64,000 bases of DNA, from contig NZ_NFJL01000002.1 of assembly GCF_002159835.1 (NCBI RefSeq), positions 343,671-407,670 of the forward strand, written 5' to 3'. The notes under the pieces were generated by a model that saw only the letters and a program-made list of their open reading frames with translations, made no database searches and had not been told where the DNA came from. Source of the stretch: Blautia sp. An249. GTDB lineage: Bacteria; Bacillota; Clostridia; Lachnospirales; Lachnospiraceae. How positions within the stretch are numbered: position 1 is the stretch's first letter; every line of letters starts with the position of its first letter. This document shows, one piece after another, positions 1-8,411 of this stretch. The position numbers and the translations under genes were made by a program.

Positions 1-1047
1 GCCTTTTAAATCAAAGGAAATAACGCCGCAGGTGCCCTTTGGCATATATTTCATGGCCAGATCATGGTATTTGTCATCGGGAAGTCCGGCGTAGTTGACG
101 GTACCGACTTTCTCATGGGCGTGAAGGTATTCGGCAACCTTCTGGGCATTGTAGCAGTGGCGCTCCATGCGAAGAGGCAGAGATTCCAGGCCCAGATTTA
201 AAATGAAAGCATTTAAGGGAGAGGGAATGGAACCCAGGTCACGCATAAGCTGAGAGGTTGCTTTGGTAATATAAGCAGCTTCGCCAAAAGCTTCTGTATA
301 GACGATGCCATGGTAGGACTCATCCGGTTCTGTCAGTCCGTGATACTTATGTCCGTAAGCGCTCCAGTCGAAGTGTCCGCTGTCAATGATAGCGCCGCCT
401 ACCTGAGTGGAATGTCCATCCATGTATTTGGTGGTGGAATGGGTGACAATGTCTGCGCCCCACTCAAAAGGCCGGCAGTTTACCGGAGTGGCAAAGGTAT
501 TGTCCACAATCAGGGGTACCTGATGGGCATGGGCAATCCGGGCAAATTTCTCAATGTCCAGCACAACCAGGGCCGGATTGGCGATAGTTTCACCGAACAT
601 TACCTTGGTATTGGGCCGGAAGGCTTTGGAAATTTCCTCTTCGCTGGCGTCCGGATCCACGAAGGTGCTCTCAATTCCCAGCTTTTTCAGAGTTACAGAC
701 AGTAAATTAAAGGTTCCGCCGTAAATGGTGGAAGAAGCCACCACATGATCCCCGGCTTCGCAGATGTTGAAAATGGCATAGAAGTTGGCAGCCTGGCCGG
801 ATGAAGTCAGAAGGGCGGCAACGCCGCCTTCCAGATCGGCAATCTTGGCAGCTACACAGTCATTGGTGGGATTCTGCAGACGGGTATAGAAATAACCGTT
901 GTCTTTTAAATCAAATAAGCGTCCCATTTCTTCAGTGGTGTCGTATTTGAATGTGGTGCTCTGATAAATCGGGAGCATACGGGGTTCCCCCTTCTTAGGT
1001 GTATAACCGGAATGGAGGCATTTGGTTTCGATTCTGTAGTCGCTCAT
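1..1047 (-). CDS. metY: O-acetylhomoserine sulfhydrylase, C-terminus outside window
   Basis: PLP-dependent enzyme of the Cys/Met metabolism family that makes homocysteine from O-acetylhomoserine and sulfide in methionine synthesis. The translated start is MSDYRIETKCLHSGYTP, followed by the family landmarks YQSTTFKYDTTEEMG, SSGQAANFYAI, IVDNTFATPVNCRP and the PLP-lysine site HSTTKYMDGH. The start at 1047 is preceded on the minus strand by GAAAGGAG. The gene runs off the left edge, so about 349 codons of a usual 425-430 are visible. tRNA-Phe lies upstream on the same strand, separated by a hairpin. There is no room for a SAM riboswitch in the 87-nt gap. Family assignment is confident; sulfhydrylase over gamma-synthase rests on the overall pattern. 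Confidence 0.93.
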   Translation of the reverse strand, partial: MSDYRIETKCLHSGYTPKKGEPRMLPIYQSTTFKYDTTEEMGRLFDLKDNGYFYTRLQNPTNDCVAAKIADLEGGVAALLTSSGQAANFYAIFNICEAGDHVVASSTIYGGTFNLLSVTLKKLGIESTFVDPDASEEEISKAFRPNTKVMFGETIANPALVVLDIEKFARIAHAHQVPLIVDNTFATPVNCRPFEWGADIVTHSTTKYMDGHSTQVGGAIIDSGHFDWSAYGHKYHGLTEPDESYHGIVYTEAFGEAAYITKATSQLMRDLGSIPSPLNAFILNLGLESLPLRMERHCYNAQKVAEYLHAHEKVGTVNYAGLPDDKYHDLAMKYMPKGTCGVISFDLKG

Positions 1048-1092
1048 AGGTGAAAATCTCCTTTCAAATAAGTAAGTTTTCAGTAAACTAAG

Positions 1093-1129
1093 AAGGACTG
1101 CTGCAAAGAATCATTCTGCAGCAGCCCTT
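1093..1129 (-). terminator. Hairpin between tRNA-Phe and metY
   Basis: A 13-bp stem (arms 1093-1105 and 1117-1129, complete on the minus strand with one G-U pair) follows the tRNA on the minus strand and precedes metY. The tail CTTAGTTT is only moderately U-rich, so it could be a leaky terminator or a processing boundary. Confidence 0.6.
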
Positions 1130-1134
1130 AGTCA

Positions 1135-1207
<73 letters not shown>

Positions 1208-1301
1208 CTGTCTTTTTAAATTCCTTTGCAATCATAGCATATTATAGGAAAAAATTCAATAAAAAGATGAAAAAACAGGGAAAAGAAACGCTCCGTCCCT
1301 G

Positions 1302-1316
1302 TGTGACTTAGTCACA
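1302..1316. promoter_or_regulatory. Crp/Fnr-type operator palindrome upstream of the thioredoxin genes
   Basis: TGTGAC-TTA-GTCACA is a perfect 15-bp inverted repeat resembling Crp/Fnr family half sites. A -10-like TAAAAT lies at 1338-1343. If that is used, the palindrome centre (1309) falls near -41, the class II activator position. A Crp/Fnr family gene lies 1.3 kb downstream. Confidence 0.6.
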
Positions 1317-1394
1317 GAGAAAGGAAAAAAGAGGAAGTAAAATAATATCATAATAAAAAGAGAAAAATAAGAAAGCCAATGAGGTGAGGCAATT

Positions 1395-2282
1395 GTGAGA
1401 GAAGAAAATTTAGTAATCATCGGAGCCGGTCCGGCGGGGATTTCCGCAGCCCTGTATGCAGTCCGGGCCAGTGCGTCGCCGTTAATTATATCAAAAGGGA
1501 TTGGAGCCTTGCAAAAGGCAAAGAAAATTGAAAATTTTTACGGCGGAGCAGTCTCCGGTCAGGAATTATATGAAAACGGAGTCAATCAGGCCAGAGACTT
1601 AGGCGTTTCCTTTCTGGAGACAGAAGTTCTGGGAATGGAGGAAGTGGAGGAAGGATTTCAGATTACCACTCCGGAAGGCATTATTCACACACAGAGTGTG
1701 ATTCTGGCAACCGGATCCAGACGTTCCGCCCCGAAAATTCCCGGACTGAAAGAACTGGAAGGAAAGGGAGTCAGTTACTGTGCCGTCTGCGATGCTTTTT
1801 TCTATCGAAAGAAGAAGGCGGCGGTACTGGGAAACAGCGACTTTGCCCTTCATGAAGCAGAGGTGTTAAGCAATCTGGCAGCAGAGGTAACCATCTTAAC
1901 CAATGGAAAAGAGGAGAACTTCTCCAGGGAGTGTCCTTTTCCTGTGGAAACAGCCCCCATCGCCCGGTTAGACGGAGAGAAAAAGTTAGAGGGCGTGACC
2001 TTTGAAGACGGAAGCGGCATTGGCACAGACGGCCTTTTTGTAGCCCTGGGAACGGCGGGAAGTGCAGAGATTGCCAGGCAGATGGGCGCAGAGCTGACGG
2101 AGAAAGGCCATGTGGTGGTGGACAGTCAGATGCAGACGTCCATTCCCGGACTCTATGCTGCCGGAGACTGCACCGGAGGGCTGCTGCAGATTTCCAAAGC
2201 CGTCTACGAAGGAACCGTGGCCGGGATTGAGGCGGCGAAATATGTGAAAAGCAAAAAGAATAAAATAGAAAAAGAAAATTGA
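1395..2282 (+). CDS. Thioredoxin reductase-like flavoprotein, NADPH motifs degenerate
   Basis: FAD-dependent pyridine nucleotide-disulfide oxidoreductase, 295 aa, expected to reduce the thioredoxin encoded 13 nt downstream. The N-terminal FAD site IIGAGPAGISAALYA, the redox pair CAVC (about residues 131-134) and the C-terminal FAD motif GLYAAGDCTGG are all present. In the second Rossmann fold, where NADPH-dependent TrxB has a GGGxSA-like motif and HRRxxxR, this protein reads LGNSDFALHEAEV and ILTNGKEENFSR, so both NADPH signatures look lost. Ferredoxin-dependent flavin thioredoxin reductases of clostridia are known to lack them. The GTG start at 1395 is chosen because GAGGTGAGG ends 5 nt upstream. 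Probably co-transcribed with trxA. Confidence 0.88.
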   Translation: MREENLVIIGAGPAGISAALYAVRASASPLIISKGIGALQKAKKIENFYGGAVSGQELYENGVNQARDLGVSFLETEVLGMEEVEEGFQITTPEGIIHTQSVILATGSRRSAPKIPGLKELEGKGVSYCAVCDAFFYRKKKAAVLGNSDFALHEAEVLSNLAAEVTILTNGKEENFSRECPFPVETAPIARLDGEKKLEGVTFEDGSGIGTDGLFVALGTAGSAEIARQMGAELTEKGHVVVDSQMQTSIPGLYAAGDCTGGLLQISKAVYEGTVAGIEAAKYVKSKKNKIEKEN

Positions 2283-2295
2283 GAGGAGAACAAAA

Positions 2296-2598
2296 ATGGC
2301 AAAAACAATTACAAAGGCAAATTTTGAAAGTGATGTATTACAGGCAGAAGGAAGAGTTCTGGTGGATTTCTGGGCCACCTGGTGCGCGCCCTGCAGACGG
2401 CAGGCAGGCGCCATTGACGAACTGGCAGCCGAGGGTTATCAGGTAGGAAAGATTGATGTGGATCAGGAACCGGATCTGGCAGGAACATTTGAAGTTATGA
2501 GTATCCCCACCCTGATCGTTTTTGAAGGGGGAAAAGAAGTGAAACGTTTCGTAGGACTGCAGTCCAAAGCCGTTTTAGAAGCCGCTCTGAAAGAGTAA
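2296..2598 (+). CDS. trxA: Thioredoxin
   Basis: A 100-residue single-domain cytoplasmic disulfide reductase. The active site is WATWCAPCRR, a WCAPC variant of the usual WCGPC, and the cis-proline region SIPTLIVFEGG is present. GAGAGGAG lies just upstream of the ATG. It forms an operon with the reductase-like gene, ends at a strong hairpin terminator, and is convergent with the Crp/Fnr gene. Confidence 0.95.
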   Translation: MAKTITKANFESDVLQAEGRVLVDFWATWCAPCRRQAGAIDELAAEGYQVGKIDVDQEPDLAGTFEVMSIPTLIVFEGGKEVKRFVGLQSKAVLEAALKE

Positions 2599-2619
2599 AA
2601 ACATAAAGAAACAAAAAAA

Positions 2620-2661
2620 GCTTTACCGGGAAGATCACAGCTCCCGGTAAAGCCTTTTTTT
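2620..2661. terminator. Bidirectional terminator between trxA and the Crp/Fnr gene
   Basis: A perfect 12-bp stem (GCTTTACCGGGA / TCCCGGTAAAGC, 2620-2631 and 2642-2653) is followed by a T-run on the plus strand and mirrored by an A-run that serves the minus strand. It overlaps the last codons of the convergent regulator gene. Confidence 0.9.
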
Positions 2662-3306
2662 ATCCAGAAGTTCAATTCCCTTCCGGGATACTTTTAAACT
2701 GCCTTCCGAAGAGAGCTGCTTTAGAATCCGGCTGACAGATTCTCTGGCGCTTCCTATATCTTTCGCCAGATGTTCCTGAGTAATGGTAAGCACAGAAGTA
2801 TTCTCCTGAGCAGATTCATCCAGAAGGAAAGCGATGATTCTCTGGCGCAGAGTCAGAAAGAAGGTCCGCTCCAGGGCATGAATCACATCCGAAAAATGTT
2901 CCGTGGTCAGTTTGTATATAAAATTTTCCACATAGATATTCTGTTTCATAAAAGAAGAGAAGAAAGGAGCAGGCAGAAGAAACAGATCGCAGTCCGTCTC
3001 CGCATCAATCTGTACATCAAAGGTAATGGAGGAGAGCATGCAGGAGGCCGAGAGGGTACAGACGTCATTGTCCCGCAGCCGGTACAAAGTCGCTTCCCTT
3101 CCGTCCTCTGAGAGCAGATAAACCCGCAGGATCCCCTTCCGGATAAAAATCGTTCCCAGACAACTGGATTTTTCCGACTGGATAGCCTCATTGGCCCGGT
3201 AGGACAGACAGTAGGTGTTTTCGGCCAGAAGGTCTTTCTCCCGCTCTGTCAGATGTTCCCAGAAGGAAAATCTGTGATAAAAAGAATAACACTGTTTTTT
3301 CGTCAT
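2635..3306 (-). CDS. Crp/Fnr family transcriptional regulator
   Basis: 223 aa. An N-terminal cyclic-nucleotide-binding-like sensor (roughly residues 8-125) with several cysteines precedes a winged helix-turn-helix containing LAKDIGSARESVSRILKQL (roughly 170-210), the typical Crp/Fnr recognition helix. An upstream in-frame ATG at 3327 is rejected because its first codons are themselves the ribosome site GGGAGG; the ATG at 3306 sits 9 nt after it. The effector is unknown. The TGTGAC palindrome in front of the thioredoxin genes is a plausible target, which would make this a redox or anaerobic regulator. Confidence 0.88.
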   Translation of the reverse strand: MTKKQCYSFYHRFSFWEHLTEREKDLLAENTYCLSYRANEAIQSEKSSCLGTIFIRKGILRVYLLSEDGREATLYRLRDNDVCTLSASCMLSSITFDVQIDAETDCDLFLLPAPFFSSFMKQNIYVENFIYKLTTEHFSDVIHALERTFFLTLRQRIIAFLLDESAQENTSVLTITQEHLAKDIGSARESVSRILKQLSSEGSLKVSRKGIELLDKKRLYREL

Positions 3307-3407
3307 GATGACCGTCCTCCCTTTCACAGATTTATTGTATCTTATGTCCCCGGGTTTTTCAATGACCTCTTATTTCTCAGGGGATCTCAGGAGAACCGGG
3401 AATTTCG

Positions 3408-3436
3408 TTGACAAGAAAAAAGCACATGACTATAAT
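3408..3436 (+). promoter_or_regulatory. Consensus sigma-A promoter
   Basis: TTGACA (3408-3413), a 17-bp spacer and TATAAT (3431-3436) match the consensus exactly. It lies 31 nt upstream of the radical SAM start and shows that reading upstream of 3468 is not coding. Confidence 0.92.
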
Positions 3437-3467
3437 ATTGGATAACGTATCAGAAAAGGAGCCGGGC

Positions 3468-5135
3468 ATGAAAAAAATGATTCTAGCGGCGGTCAACGCC
3501 AAATATATTCATTCCAATCTGGCGGTGTACAGTTTAAAGACATACTGCCAGAAAAAACAGGGGATCGGGATTGGGTTAAAGGAGTATACCATCAATCAGC
3601 AAAAAGAAGAAATTATGCGGGATCTCTACGGGGAAAACCCGGATGTGCTTGCGTTTTCCTGCTATATCTGGAATATTTCTATGGTAAAAGAACTTCTTTG
3701 TGAACTGTCAAAAGTTCTTCCCCATACCTGTTTCTGGGTGGGCGGTCCGGAAGTTTCCTATGATGCCAGGCAGTTTCTGGAAGAGAACCCCTGGGTGACC
3801 GGGGTTATGAAGGGAGAAGGGGAGGAAACTTTCTCCTGTCTGGCCGGGTATTATATAAAAGGCGAAGGGGAACTGGAAAGGATAGAGGGGATTACCTTCC
3901 AAAAGGACGGAGAAATTCTGGAAAATCCCTGGAGAGAACCCCTGGATTTAGACACCGTGCCCTTTGTCTATGAACAACTGCAGGAATTTCAGAACCGGAT
4001 CCTATATTATGAAAGCAGCAGGGGCTGTCCTTTTTCCTGCAGCTACTGCCTGTCTTCTGTGGATAAAAGACTGCGTTTCCGCAGTCCGGAAAGAGTGAAA
4101 AAAGAGCTGCAGTTCTTCCTGGATTGGCAGGTTCCCCAGGTGAAATTCGTCGACCGTACCTTTAACTGTAAAAAAGATCATGCCCTTGAAATCTGGAAGT
4201 ATCTGGCGGAACATGACAATGGAATCACCAACTTTCATTTTGAGATTTCTGCAGACTTACTTACGGACGAGGAAATTCAGTTGATGAAAAAGATGCGTCC
4301 CGGACTGATTCAGTTGGAAATCGGCGTACAGTCTGTGAATGAAGACACCCTGAAAGCCATCGGACGGAAGATGGACTTTTCCAGGGTAAAGGAAAGGGTC
4401 CGTCAGGTAAAAGAAGGGGGGAACATCCACCAGCACCTGGATTTGATTGCAGGACTGCCCTGGGAAGATCTGGAGAGCTTTCACCGCTCCTTTGAGGAAG
4501 TTTACGCCCTGGAACCGGAGCAGCTTCAGCTTGGATTTTTAAAAGTGCTAAAAGGATCCAGAATGTATGAAGAGGCAAAAAACTGCGGATGCGTCTACCA
4601 GGGAAAAGAGCCTTATGAAGTCCTGTTTACCCGCTGGATTTCCTACGGGGAGCTGCTTCAGCTGAAAACGGTAGAAAGTATGGTGGAGATTTACTATAAC
4701 AGCTGTCAGTTTGTAAACACTTTAAAAACCATTCTTCCCTGGTTTACAGATGCCTTTACCTTTTATCTGGAGCTGGGCAATTATTATGAAGAGCAGGGGT
4801 ATCTTCTCCTTTCCCATTCCAGGCTGCGCCGATACGAAATCCTGCGGGAATTTCTGAAAAAGCAGAAACAGATTCCCCTAAGGGAGGCAGAAGAAGCAAT
4901 GCTTCTGGATCTGTATCTGAGGGAGCGGTTAAAGAGCCGTCCGGCATGGGCGCCTGAGAGAGGTTCTTATGAGAAGAAACTCAACCGGTTGCGAAAGAAG
5001 AGGCAGATCCCTAAAACAGCCCATATCGAAGTATTTGAACCGGGCCGTATCCTGCTGTTTGATTATGAAAACCGGGATCCCCTGACGAAAAACGCCAGAG
5101 TAGAAGAGTTAGACTGGAATCTGGACGAGGAATAA
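3468..5135 (+). CDS. B12-binding radical SAM protein (DUF4080-type)
   Basis: 555 aa. The N-terminal cobalamin-binding Rossmann domain (MKKMILAAVNAKYIHSNLAV onward, about residues 1-170) precedes a radical SAM domain whose cluster site is SRGCPFSCSYCLSS (CxxxCxxC), with later TIM-barrel landmarks such as FHFEISADLL and LIQLEIGVQS. The C-terminal part resembles DUF4080. Substrate is unknown for this family as I recall it. The ATG at 3468 follows AAGGAG with 7-nt spacing. nth follows after 14 nt, so the two are probably co-transcribed from the promoter at 3408. Confidence 0.9.
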   Translation: MKKMILAAVNAKYIHSNLAVYSLKTYCQKKQGIGIGLKEYTINQQKEEIMRDLYGENPDVLAFSCYIWNISMVKELLCELSKVLPHTCFWVGGPEVSYDARQFLEENPWVTGVMKGEGEETFSCLAGYYIKGEGELERIEGITFQKDGEILENPWREPLDLDTVPFVYEQLQEFQNRILYYESSRGCPFSCSYCLSSVDKRLRFRSPERVKKELQFFLDWQVPQVKFVDRTFNCKKDHALEIWKYLAEHDNGITNFHFEISADLLTDEEIQLMKKMRPGLIQLEIGVQSVNEDTLKAIGRKMDFSRVKERVRQVKEGGNIHQHLDLIAGLPWEDLESFHRSFEEVYALEPEQLQLGFLKVLKGSRMYEEAKNCGCVYQGKEPYEVLFTRWISYGELLQLKTVESMVEIYYNSCQFVNTLKTILPWFTDAFTFYLELGNYYEEQGYLLLSHSRLRRYEILREFLKKQKQIPLREAEEAMLLDLYLRERLKSRPAWAPERGSYEKKLNRLRKKRQIPKTAHIEVFEPGRILLFDYENRDPLTKNARVEELDWNLDEE

Positions 5136-5149
5136 AGGAGGCAGAATCT

Positions 5150-5779
5150 GTGGCAACGAAACGTACAAAAGAAATTTTAGCTCTTCTGGACGAACATTAC
5201 ACAAGAGAATACAAATGTTATCTGAATCATGAAAATCCGGGGCAGCTTTTAATCGCCACCATCCTGAGCGCCCAGTGTACAGACGCCAGAGTAAACGTGG
5301 TGACAAAAGATCTGTTTCAGAAGTATCCTTCCATGGAGGCCTTTGCCAATGCGGATCTCAATGAACTGGAGCAGGATATTAAGCCCACCGGGTTTTATCA
5401 TAATAAAGCCAAAAACATTCTGGGGTGCGCCAGAAAGATCATGGATACCTACCACGGAGAAGTGCCAAGCCGGCTGGAAGATTTGATAACCCTTCCCGGA
5501 GTGGGACGAAAGACCGCCAATGTGATCCGGGGCAATATTTTCCATGAGCCCAGCATTGTGGTAGATACCCACGTAAAGCGGATTTCCCGAAGGCTGAGAC
5601 TGACAAAGGAAGAAGATCCGGTAAAAATTGAAATGGATTTAATGAAAGTCCTTCCAAAAGATCACTGGATTTTGTATAATATACAGATTATCACATTTGG
5701 ACGTCAGATTTGTTTTGCAAGAGGTCCGAAATGTGAAGAATGCTTCCTTACCAAATACTGTAAGGAACGCAGAAAGTAA
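5150..5779 (+). CDS. nth: Endonuclease III
   Basis: Base excision repair DNA glycosylase/AP lyase for oxidised pyrimidines, 209 aa. The helix-hairpin-helix LPGVGRKTAN carries the catalytic Lys, VDTHVKRIS supplies the catalytic Asp, and the C-terminal 4Fe-4S ligands follow the canonical C-x6-C-x2-C-x5-C spacing (last ligand in CFLTKYC). The start is GTG at 5150 with AAAGGAGG upstream. Length is normal and the gene is intact. Confidence 0.96.
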   Translation: MATKRTKEILALLDEHYTREYKCYLNHENPGQLLIATILSAQCTDARVNVVTKDLFQKYPSMEAFANADLNELEQDIKPTGFYHNKAKNILGCARKIMDTYHGEVPSRLEDLITLPGVGRKTANVIRGNIFHEPSIVVDTHVKRISRRLRLTKEEDPVKIEMDLMKVLPKDHWILYNIQIITFGRQICFARGPKCEECFLTKYCKERRK

Positions 5780-5817
5780 CAGGTAAACGCCGTCTATATC
5801 ACAAAGAGGTGAGTAAA

Positions 5818-5922
5818 ATGGGAATGTTTGATCCGAAAAAGAGAAGACTTGTGGCTGCGATAATAGCCATTCTTTTAGTGATTGCCATGGTAGTGCCCAC
5901 GGCCGTATCCTATCTGATGTAA
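5818..5922 (+). CDS. 34-residue membrane miniprotein (Prli42-like)
   Basis: ATG at 5818 is preceded by AGAGGTGAG and encodes MGMFDPKKRRLVA, a basic N-terminal segment followed by one hydrophobic helix (AAIIAILLVIAMVVP), then TAVSYLM and a stop. The size and the basic head plus single helix ending in small residues resemble Prli42, the stressosome-anchoring miniprotein of Listeria and other Firmicutes. The similarity is by architecture only. It sits in a tight run between nth and the AIR-synthase-like gene. Confidence 0.7.
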   Translation: MGMFDPKKRRLVAAIIAILLVIAMVVPTAVSYLM

Positions 5923-5936
5923 AACGGGAGAGACGT

Positions 5937-6518
5937 ATGAAAGAAACAGAGAGTAAAAGGCAGATTCCCCAGAGCTGGGAACTGCTTGTCACAAAGTGGA
6001 TTGCCCTTTCGGGAACCTCTGTCCTTCTCAGGGAAAAAGAAGAAGAACTGGAGCAGAGGTTTTCCAGGGATTTTCTCCGTCTGGCGGGAAACTTAAAAGA
6101 ATATGAAAATATACAGAAAGAACAGGACTTTATAAAAAGAGAAAAAGAAGCAATCTTCTATCCTCTGGGAGAGGGAGGTATTTTCAGTGGTCTGTGGAAG
6201 ATGGCAGAAGAATACGGGAAGATCGGGATGGACATCGACGTCAGAAAGATTCCCATTCGCCAGGAGACGGTGGAGATCACGGAGCTGTATAATCTGAATC
6301 CGTATCTTCTGCATTCTCAGGGCTCTTTTTTAGTTGCCGCACCCCATGGAAACGCCCTTCTTCGACGTCTGAAGGAGGCAGGGATTGAGGCCTGCATCAT
6401 CGGAGAGACCACCAGAGGCCCGGCCAGAAGACTTTACAACGGAGAACATATCCGCTATCTGGATCGGCCTGGAAAAGACGAATTAGAGAAAATAGGGAGA
6501 GCATTATGGCAAAGTTAA
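5937..6518 (+). CDS. AIR synthase-related protein (HypE/PurM C-terminal-like)
   Basis: 193 aa. The C-terminal half resembles the PurM/HypE C-terminal domain: the stretch around LLHSQGSFLVAAPHG and LLRRLKEAGIEACIIGE is where HypE reads of the type L..GtlL.av. The N-terminal half is charged and helical. It lacks the ATP-binding N-terminal domain of true HypE, and no hydrogenase maturation neighbours are present, so function is unknown. The last 13 nt overlap trmL, which implies translational coupling. Confidence 0.72.
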   Translation: MKETESKRQIPQSWELLVTKWIALSGTSVLLREKEEELEQRFSRDFLRLAGNLKEYENIQKEQDFIKREKEAIFYPLGEGGIFSGLWKMAEEYGKIGMDIDVRKIPIRQETVEITELYNLNPYLLHSQGSFLVAAPHGNALLRRLKEAGIEACIIGETTRGPARRLYNGEHIRYLDRPGKDELEKIGRALWQS

Positions 6519-7009
6519 ATATCGTACTTCATGAACCGGAGATTCCGGCAAATACGGGAAATATCGGCAGAACCTGCGTGGCCACGGGAACGCGGCTGCA
6601 TCTGATCGAACCGCTGGGATTTCGTCTCAATGAAAAAGCCATTAAACGGGCAGGGATGGATTACTGGAAGGATCTGGATGTAACCACTTATCTGGATTAT
6701 GAGGATTTCTTAAAGAAAAATCCCGGCGCCAAAATCTATTATGCCACTACCAAGGCCCCCAGAACCTATGCGGAAGTGGAGTTTGAAGAAGACTGTTACA
6801 TTATGTTCGGAAAAGAAAGCGGAGGAATTCCGGAAGAAATTCTGCTTGAGAATCAGGCCACAGCCATACGGATTCCCATGATCGGGGACATCCGTTCTTT
6901 AAATCTGAGCAATTCTGTGGCTGTTATCTTATATGAAGCCCTTCGTCAGCATCAGTTTGATCATATGCAGCTGGAGGGACAATTGACAAAATACCACTGG
7001 AAAGAGTAA
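6506..7009 (+). CDS. trmL: tRNA (cytidine/uridine-2'-O-)-methyltransferase TrmL
   Basis: SPOUT-class methyltransferase, 167 aa, that 2'-O-methylates the wobble base of tRNA-Leu species. Hallmarks are the start LNIVLHEPEIPANTGNIGRT, the middle IMFGKESGGIPEEIL, and the trefoil-knot SAM site IPMIGDIRSLNLSNSVAVIL. It starts inside the preceding gene. Its stop codon lies in a 10-bp stem hairpin shared with the convergent kinase gene. Confidence 0.96.
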   Translation: MAKLNIVLHEPEIPANTGNIGRTCVATGTRLHLIEPLGFRLNEKAIKRAGMDYWKDLDVTTYLDYEDFLKKNPGAKIYYATTKAPRTYAEVEFEEDCYIMFGKESGGIPEEILLENQATAIRIPMIGDIRSLNLSNSVAVILYEALRQHQFDHMQLEGQLTKYHWKE

Positions 7010-7025
7010 GTTATGCTCTTTCCAG
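6997..7025. terminator. Stem-loop spanning the stops of trmL and the kinase gene
   Basis: A perfect 10-bp stem CTGGAAAGAG / CTCTTTCCAG encloses 9 nt that contain both stop codons. Neither strand has a strong T-run after it, so it may be a weak bidirectional terminator. Confidence 0.5.
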
Positions 7026-8411
7026 GGAAAAAATAAATTCCGTACCGACTCCTTCGGTACTAATCACATCGATATTCTGCCCGTGGGCGCTCAGAATTTC
7101 TTTTACGATAGACAGACCCAGGCCGGTGCCTTTGGGATCTTTGCCCCGGGAAGAATCAATCTTATAAAACCGTTCCCAAATCTTAGAGAGATTTTCTTTG
7201 GAAATCCCAATTCCCCTGTCCTTGACAGAAACGAAAACCTTACCGTTTTTCTCTGTGGTTTCAATGGTAATCGAAGCGTGATCCGGGCTGAATTTAATGG
7301 CATTATCCAGCAGGTTGTATAAAACCTGCTGAATCTGTTCTTCATCTGCCCTCACCTGGAGAGACGCTCCCATGAGAATCAGTTCCAGCTGTATCTTGCG
7401 GGGAGTACAGATTCCCTCGAAAACACTGGCCGTGCTTTTAATAATCTGATTAATGTCAAAGGACTGGATATTCATCATCCGGGTATGAACATCCAGAGCA
7501 TTTAAAGTGAGAAGACTGCGGGTGAGCTTCTCCAGCCGCTCCGTTTCATGAGCCACAATTCCCAGATACCGGTTCTGCATTTCATAGGGAATGGTGCCGT
7601 CCTGAATGGCCTCCACATAGCCTTTAATAGAAGTAAGGGGCGAACGGAAATCATGGGAGATATTGGCGATAAATTTCTGCTGGTATTCCCCGGTTTCATT
7701 CATTCTGTCGGACATATAGTTTAAAGTATTGGCCAGGTAACCGATTTCGTCGCTGCTGTTTACCGGAATCCGGTAGTCCAGGTTTCCCCGGGCAAATTCC
7801 TGGGCTCCCTCAGTAATTTTCTGCAGGGGTCTGAATACGGTCAGTGAAAAAATGAAAAAAGTACTCAGAAACAGCAGAAAAATCAGGAAAAAGAGCAGTA
7901 CGCCAACTGCCACAATCTGATCCCGTTCCTGATAAAGAACTTCCAGGGGATAATGAAAGACAATATATCCCTTCGGCGTCATATTTGCAGTGACAGGAGC
8001 CATAACGCTTAGCATATCTTCGGAAAAATTTCCGAAAAAGTCGCCGGTGGTATAATAACTCTCACCCCAGAGGGTAGGATCAAAACCATCTACCGGCACA
8101 GGCTGGGAGACGGTTTCCCGGGAATTGTAGATGATCTCATTCTGGCTGTTGATTACCCAGATAATGGCGTCCTGATAGGCGGCCAGGGCCGAGAGATTCT
8201 TTCCCAGGGCAGATATATTGCGGTAGGACATCTGATACTTAAAGGTAGAGTCAGAGGCGATGGCTGTGCATTCCTGATATAAATCCTGACTGACAGATGT
8301 TTCCAGCTTTCTTTCCACTAAGTGAGCTCCTAAAGTGGTGGTCAGAAAGAGCCCCAGACATCCCAGCAGCAGGTAAATAAGCAGAAATCTCCAGTAAAGT
8401 TTCTTTTTCAC
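7011..8411 (-). CDS. Membrane sensor histidine kinase
   Basis: 466 aa, partner of the response regulator that overlaps its start by 4 nt (ATGA). An N-terminal membrane helix (about residues 8-28), an extracellular sensor of about 140 aa and a second helix (VGVLLFFLIFLLFLSTFFIF) lead to a HAMP segment (RPLQKITEGAQEFARGNLDY). The HisKA box is FIANISHDFRSPLTSIKGY, followed by the ATP-binding N box NLLDNAIKFSP and G boxes KDRGIGI and GTGLGLSIV. Signal unknown. All catalytic motifs are present. Confidence 0.94.
   Translation of the reverse strand: MKKKLYWRFLLIYLLLGCLGLFLTTTLGAHLVERKLETSVSQDLYQECTAIASDSTFKYQMSYRNISALGKNLSALAAYQDAIIWVINSQNEIIYNSRETVSQPVPVDGFDPTLWGESYYTTGDFFGNFSEDMLSVMAPVTANMTPKGYIVFHYPLEVLYQERDQIVAVGVLLFFLIFLLFLSTFFIFSLTVFRPLQKITEGAQEFARGNLDYRIPVNSSDEIGYLANTLNYMSDRMNETGEYQQKFIANISHDFRSPLTSIKGYVEAIQDGTIPYEMQNRYLGIVAHETERLEKLTRSLLTLNALDVHTRMMNIQSFDINQIIKSTASVFEGICTPRKIQLELILMGASLQVRADEEQIQQVLYNLLDNAIKFSPDHASITIETTEKNGKVFVSVKDRGIGISKENLSKIWERFYKIDSSRGKDPKGTGLGLSIVKEILSAHGQNIDVISTEGVGTEFIFSLERA

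Noticed and set aside
1048..1134. Possible SAM riboswitch in front of metY
   Set aside because: Only 87 nt separate the gene from tRNA-Phe, and they contain one simple hairpin.
3408..3467. Longer N-terminus for the radical SAM protein starting TTG at 3408
   Set aside because: Those bases are a perfect TTGACA-17-TATAAT promoter; the true start at 3468 has its own ribosome site.
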